Assembly: GCA_002455605.1 (NCBI GenBank)
Contig: DKLE01000091.1
Span: 1-7,448, forward strand
DNA: 7,448 nucleotides
Direction of reading: 5' to 3'
DNA from: Firmicutes bacterium UBA6648
Lineage (GTDB): Bacteria > Bacillota > Clostridia > Peptostreptococcales > Anaerovoracaceae
Shown piece after piece: positions 5,489-7,448 of the stretch (position 1 is the first letter of the stretch; the number at the start of each line of letters is the position of its first letter). A model generated the notes under the pieces. The model was not told the origin of the DNA. It saw only the letters and a program-made list of their open reading frames with translations, and did not search any database. A program made the position numbers and the translations under genes.

Positions 5489-6931
5489 ATGGAACAGAAA
5501 AAACGCCTGGAATTTTACGGCGGTCCATGGGTATCTTTCTTACCCTTTGTTGTCTTTTTATTGTTAATTATTCTTACTACTTTCCTGTGGGGTTCTATTT
5601 CTGACGGAGCACTTTGGGTCCCTGCATTTAGTGCACTGCTTATTCCTTTTTTCTTAGCAAAGGATAAAGCGCATTATGCCAGTGCCATTATTGATGGTAT
5701 GTCCAGTAAGGAGGCTATCATCCCTGTAGTGTGCTGGATTTTCGCCGGAGTATTTTCCCGAATCCTCCGCATGTCAGGACTTGCCAGCGGTGTTGCAGGT
5801 CTCGCTGCGAATCTTGGTGTAAACAGCACTTTGTTCGCAGTCATTGTCTTTATTGCTTCTGCTGTTTTTGCCACAGCTTCTGGCACTGGCTTCGGTACCA
5901 TTGCTGCAGGAATGGGAGTTCTTTACCCTGCCGGTATTGCTTTGGGAGCGCATCCCGGACTTATTGCCGGGGCTATTATTTCAGGAGCAGCTTTCGGTGA
6001 TAATCTTGCCCCCGTCTCCGATACAACAATTTGCTCTGCTACTTCTCAAGATGTAGATGTACCAGGAGTTGTACGTTCCCGTTTAAAATATTCTTTGGCA
6101 GCTGGTATTTTAACTATTATCTGCATTATTTCTGCAGGAACTATGACCGGAAGCCAAGGAGCATTAACCTCCGTTTATGAGTATAATCCAATGGTGCTAA
6201 CGATGTTTGTTCCCGTGGTTCTTACTATTTATATTGCAATTAAAACAGGAGATATCATTATTGCAACTACCATCGGTACGGTCATCGGCATAATTGTTGC
6301 TTGTGCCTTTGGCCTATTCGACTTTATTCAAATTGATGCCGTAGATCCACAAGTTCCCGCTGTGTTATCCGTGTCGGGAGAAGGTCTTGACAGGACAGTA
6401 GATGGGGTTATCTACAATGGCATAGCAAGTATGCTCCAAGTATGTATACTGGCTTTACTTCTATTTGGTGCCATATCTATCATGCGCCAGGGTCAGGGAG
6501 ATATTTGTCTGCTAGAAGCTTTGGGAAAGGTTGCTAAAAATGCAGTCAGTGCAGAAATCACCATTTCTCTTATGATTATTGTACTTTCTGCTTTAATGGG
6601 ACTCAATGCCCCTGCTATCCTTGCTGTTGGTGCTTCTTTTGCAAAACCCTTATCAAAACAGCACGGCATTAGCCCTTACCGAACAGCCAACCTAATGGAT
6701 GGCCAATCAAATACTTTCGTCTATTGCCTGCCGTGGACTCCTGCGATGGTATATACCCTTGGATTTGCTGCTGACAGTTCGAGCCCAATTACGGCTTTTG
6801 ATGTTATGCCTTTTGCCTTTTATTGTTATACCATGCTTGCAGTCATGTTGATTTCCATATTCTTTGGAATCGGTAGAAAAGATCGAATGGATCAGCTTTC
6901 TCCTGAAAGACGGGCAGAATACAAAGACTAA
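5489..6931 (+). CDS. NhaC-family Na+/H+ antiporter-like transporter
   Basis: This polytopic inner-membrane transporter belongs to the NhaC family, whose members exchange Na+ for H+ or couple these ions to organic solutes; the malate/lactate antiporter MleN is one example. The 480 residues are almost entirely hydrophobic, with about eleven or twelve membrane segments beginning at residues 15-34. Family hallmarks are the glycine/serine-rich stretch ATASGTGFGT (128-137) and SGAAFGDNLAPVSDTT (165-180), the equivalent of the conserved FGDxxSPxSDTT motif. Length and ends look complete. The C-terminal tail is charged and cytosolic. The gene is alone between a sigma-54 promoter and a strong terminator, so it is probably a one-gene transcript. 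Control by a sigma-54 activator paired with a solute-sensing kinase suggests the substrate may be the sensed solute, perhaps an amino or organic acid, rather than Na+ alone. The family call is firm; the substrate is inference. Confidence 0.88.
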   Translation: MEQKKRLEFYGGPWVSFLPFVVFLLLIILTTFLWGSISDGALWVPAFSALLIPFFLAKDKAHYASAIIDGMSSKEAIIPVVCWIFAGVFSRILRMSGLASGVAGLAANLGVNSTLFAVIVFIASAVFATASGTGFGTIAAGMGVLYPAGIALGAHPGLIAGAIISGAAFGDNLAPVSDTTICSATSQDVDVPGVVRSRLKYSLAAGILTIICIISAGTMTGSQGALTSVYEYNPMVLTMFVPVVLTIYIAIKTGDIIIATTIGTVIGIIVACAFGLFDFIQIDAVDPQVPAVLSVSGEGLDRTVDGVIYNGIASMLQVCILALLLFGAISIMRQGQGDICLLEALGKVAKNAVSAEITISLMIIVLSALMGLNAPAILAVGASFAKPLSKQHGISPYRTANLMDGQSNTFVYCLPWTPAMVYTLGFAADSSSPITAFDVMPFAFYCYTMLAVMLISIFFGIGRKDRMDQLSPERRAEYKD

Positions 6932-6954
6932 ATACATATATCCAAATAAAAAAA

Positions 6955-7000
6955 GCTGGAGCAAAATAGAAAGTTTCTCTATTTTGCTCCAGCCCTTTTT
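6955..7000. terminator. Bidirectional intrinsic terminator
   Basis: A perfect 16-bp stem (6955-6970 with 6978-6993) encloses a seven-base loop. It is followed on the plus strand by CC and five T (6996-7000). On the minus strand it is followed by seven T (complement of 6948-6954). It can end the antiporter transcript, whose stop codon lies 23 bases before the stem, and also the convergent kinase transcript ending at 7037. Confidence 0.92.
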
Positions 7001-7036
7001 ATCATTTTATGCTCCAGTACAACTTTTATCCTATAT

Positions 7037-7448
7037 TTAAAAGGTTATTTCAATTTTAGTTCCCTTATCCGGCTCACTTTCCAGGTTAATGCCGGCTTTA
7101 TGCTGCTTTACGATATGCTTTACAATAGAGAGTCCCAAACCTGTTCCTCCGGTATCTCTGGAATGGCTTTTATCTACACAATAGAATCTCTCAAATATCC
7201 GGCTTTGATGCTCCTGAGCAATCCCTATGCCCGTATCGGTTACTATAAGCCTTACCGGATTGTCTGTCAGCTTAACGGTTACATTACCGCCCTTCTTATT
7301 ATATTTTATAGCATTTTCACACAAATTAAAGACCAATTCATCCAGCATCGCGGTTACTCCCTTTACAAATACGGGCGGCTTTTCAGCTGTAGTCTCTAAA
7401 TCAATGGTCACTTGTGTTTTCTGAGCCTTATCCTTCAGCCGTTCTATG
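7037..7448 (-). CDS. Sensor histidine kinase, C-terminal part (PhoR/VanS-like), runs off the right edge
   Basis: The frame is open from the window edge to the stop at 7037-7039, giving the last 137 complete codons of a larger protein. The visible part is the ATP-binding (HATPase_c) domain that powers autophosphorylation. It shows N-box ELVFNLCENAIKYN, G1 DTGIGI, F-box IFERFYCVDKSHSR and G2 GGTGLGLSIV, ending in DKGTKIEITF. The wording of these boxes is typical of the PhoR/VanS group, whose partners are usually OmpR-type regulators. The GTG at 7409-7411 is internal: residues before it (IERLKDKAQKTQ) continue the expected linker, so it should not be taken as the start. The sensor domain, phospho-accepting histidine and any partner regulator lie to the right of the window. 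It converges on the antiporter gene and shares its terminator; no functional link to it is evident. Confidence 0.9.
   Translation of the reverse strand, partial: IERLKDKAQKTQVTIDLETTAEKPPVFVKGVTAMLDELVFNLCENAIKYNKKGGNVTVKLTDNPVRLIVTDTGIGIAQEHQSRIFERFYCVDKSHSRDTGGTGLGLSIVKHIVKQHKAGINLESEPDKGTKIEITF

Noticed and set aside
5731..6056. Plus-strand frames rich in Cys, Arg and Leu inside the antiporter gene
   Set aside because: They are shadow frames of a hydrophobic membrane protein gene, with no start signals of their own.
7037..7411. Right-edge kinase as a complete small protein starting at the GTG at 7409-7411
   Set aside because: The frame stays open to the window edge with kinase-like residues before the GTG, and the HisKA domain would be missing.
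7100..7424. Plus-strand open frames opposite the right-edge kinase
   Set aside because: They lie antisense to a clear HATPase domain and have no ribosome binding site or family match.
1..7448. CRISPR arrays, tRNA or rRNA genes, insertion sequences, phage attachment sites
   Set aside because: No regularly spaced repeats, cloverleaf-like sequences, transposase motifs or terminal inverted repeats were seen on either strand.

Overview
The window is AT-rich. Its genes start with ATG behind strong GGAGG-type ribosome binding sites, and intrinsic hairpin/T-tract terminators are present. Together with the protein families this suggests a low-GC Firmicute, most likely an anaerobe of the class Clostridia; the genus cannot be read from the sequence alone.

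Layout from left to right. Positions 1-471 hold no intact gene. A strong ribosome binding site and an ATG on the minus strand at the extreme left edge suggest that a gene starts there and runs out of the window. Positions 58-250 (minus) look like a decayed N-terminal piece of a lipoate-protein ligase A gene. Positions 251-423 show only a small cluster of TGTAC repeats, and 424-458 is the terminator of the next gene. Positions 472-1638 (minus) encode cyclopropane-fatty-acyl-phospholipid synthase (cfa). A 175-base gap follows, with one dyad. Positions 1814-5207 (minus) are an overlapping two-gene operon: an upstream membrane histidine kinase with an extracellular solute-binding domain, and a downstream NtrC-type sigma-54 response regulator. 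The 281-base divergent region 5208-5488 is rich in regulatory signals. Positions 5489-6931 (plus) encode an NhaC-family multi-spanning antiporter. A perfect 16-bp bidirectional terminator separates it from the C-terminal part of a second, PhoR/VanS-like histidine kinase (7037 to the right edge, minus).

The most coherent story is the central module. The kinase/regulator operon has a near-consensus vegetative promoter (TTGAAA, 17 bases, TATAAT). The divergent transporter has a textbook sigma-54 promoter (TGGTATG-N4-TTGCT), with dyads about 75 and 120 bases upstream that could bind the regulator. The inferred circuit is this: the extracellular SBP_bac_3 domain senses a small solute, possibly an amino acid; the kinase phosphorylates the regulator; the regulator activates sigma-54 RNA polymerase at the transporter promoter. 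This suggests the 'Na+/H+ antiporter' may really move the sensed solute. The kinase also carries an unusual seven-cysteine cluster inside its PAS-like region, which could add a metal or redox input. The cfa gene and the right-edge kinase appear to be independent neighbours.
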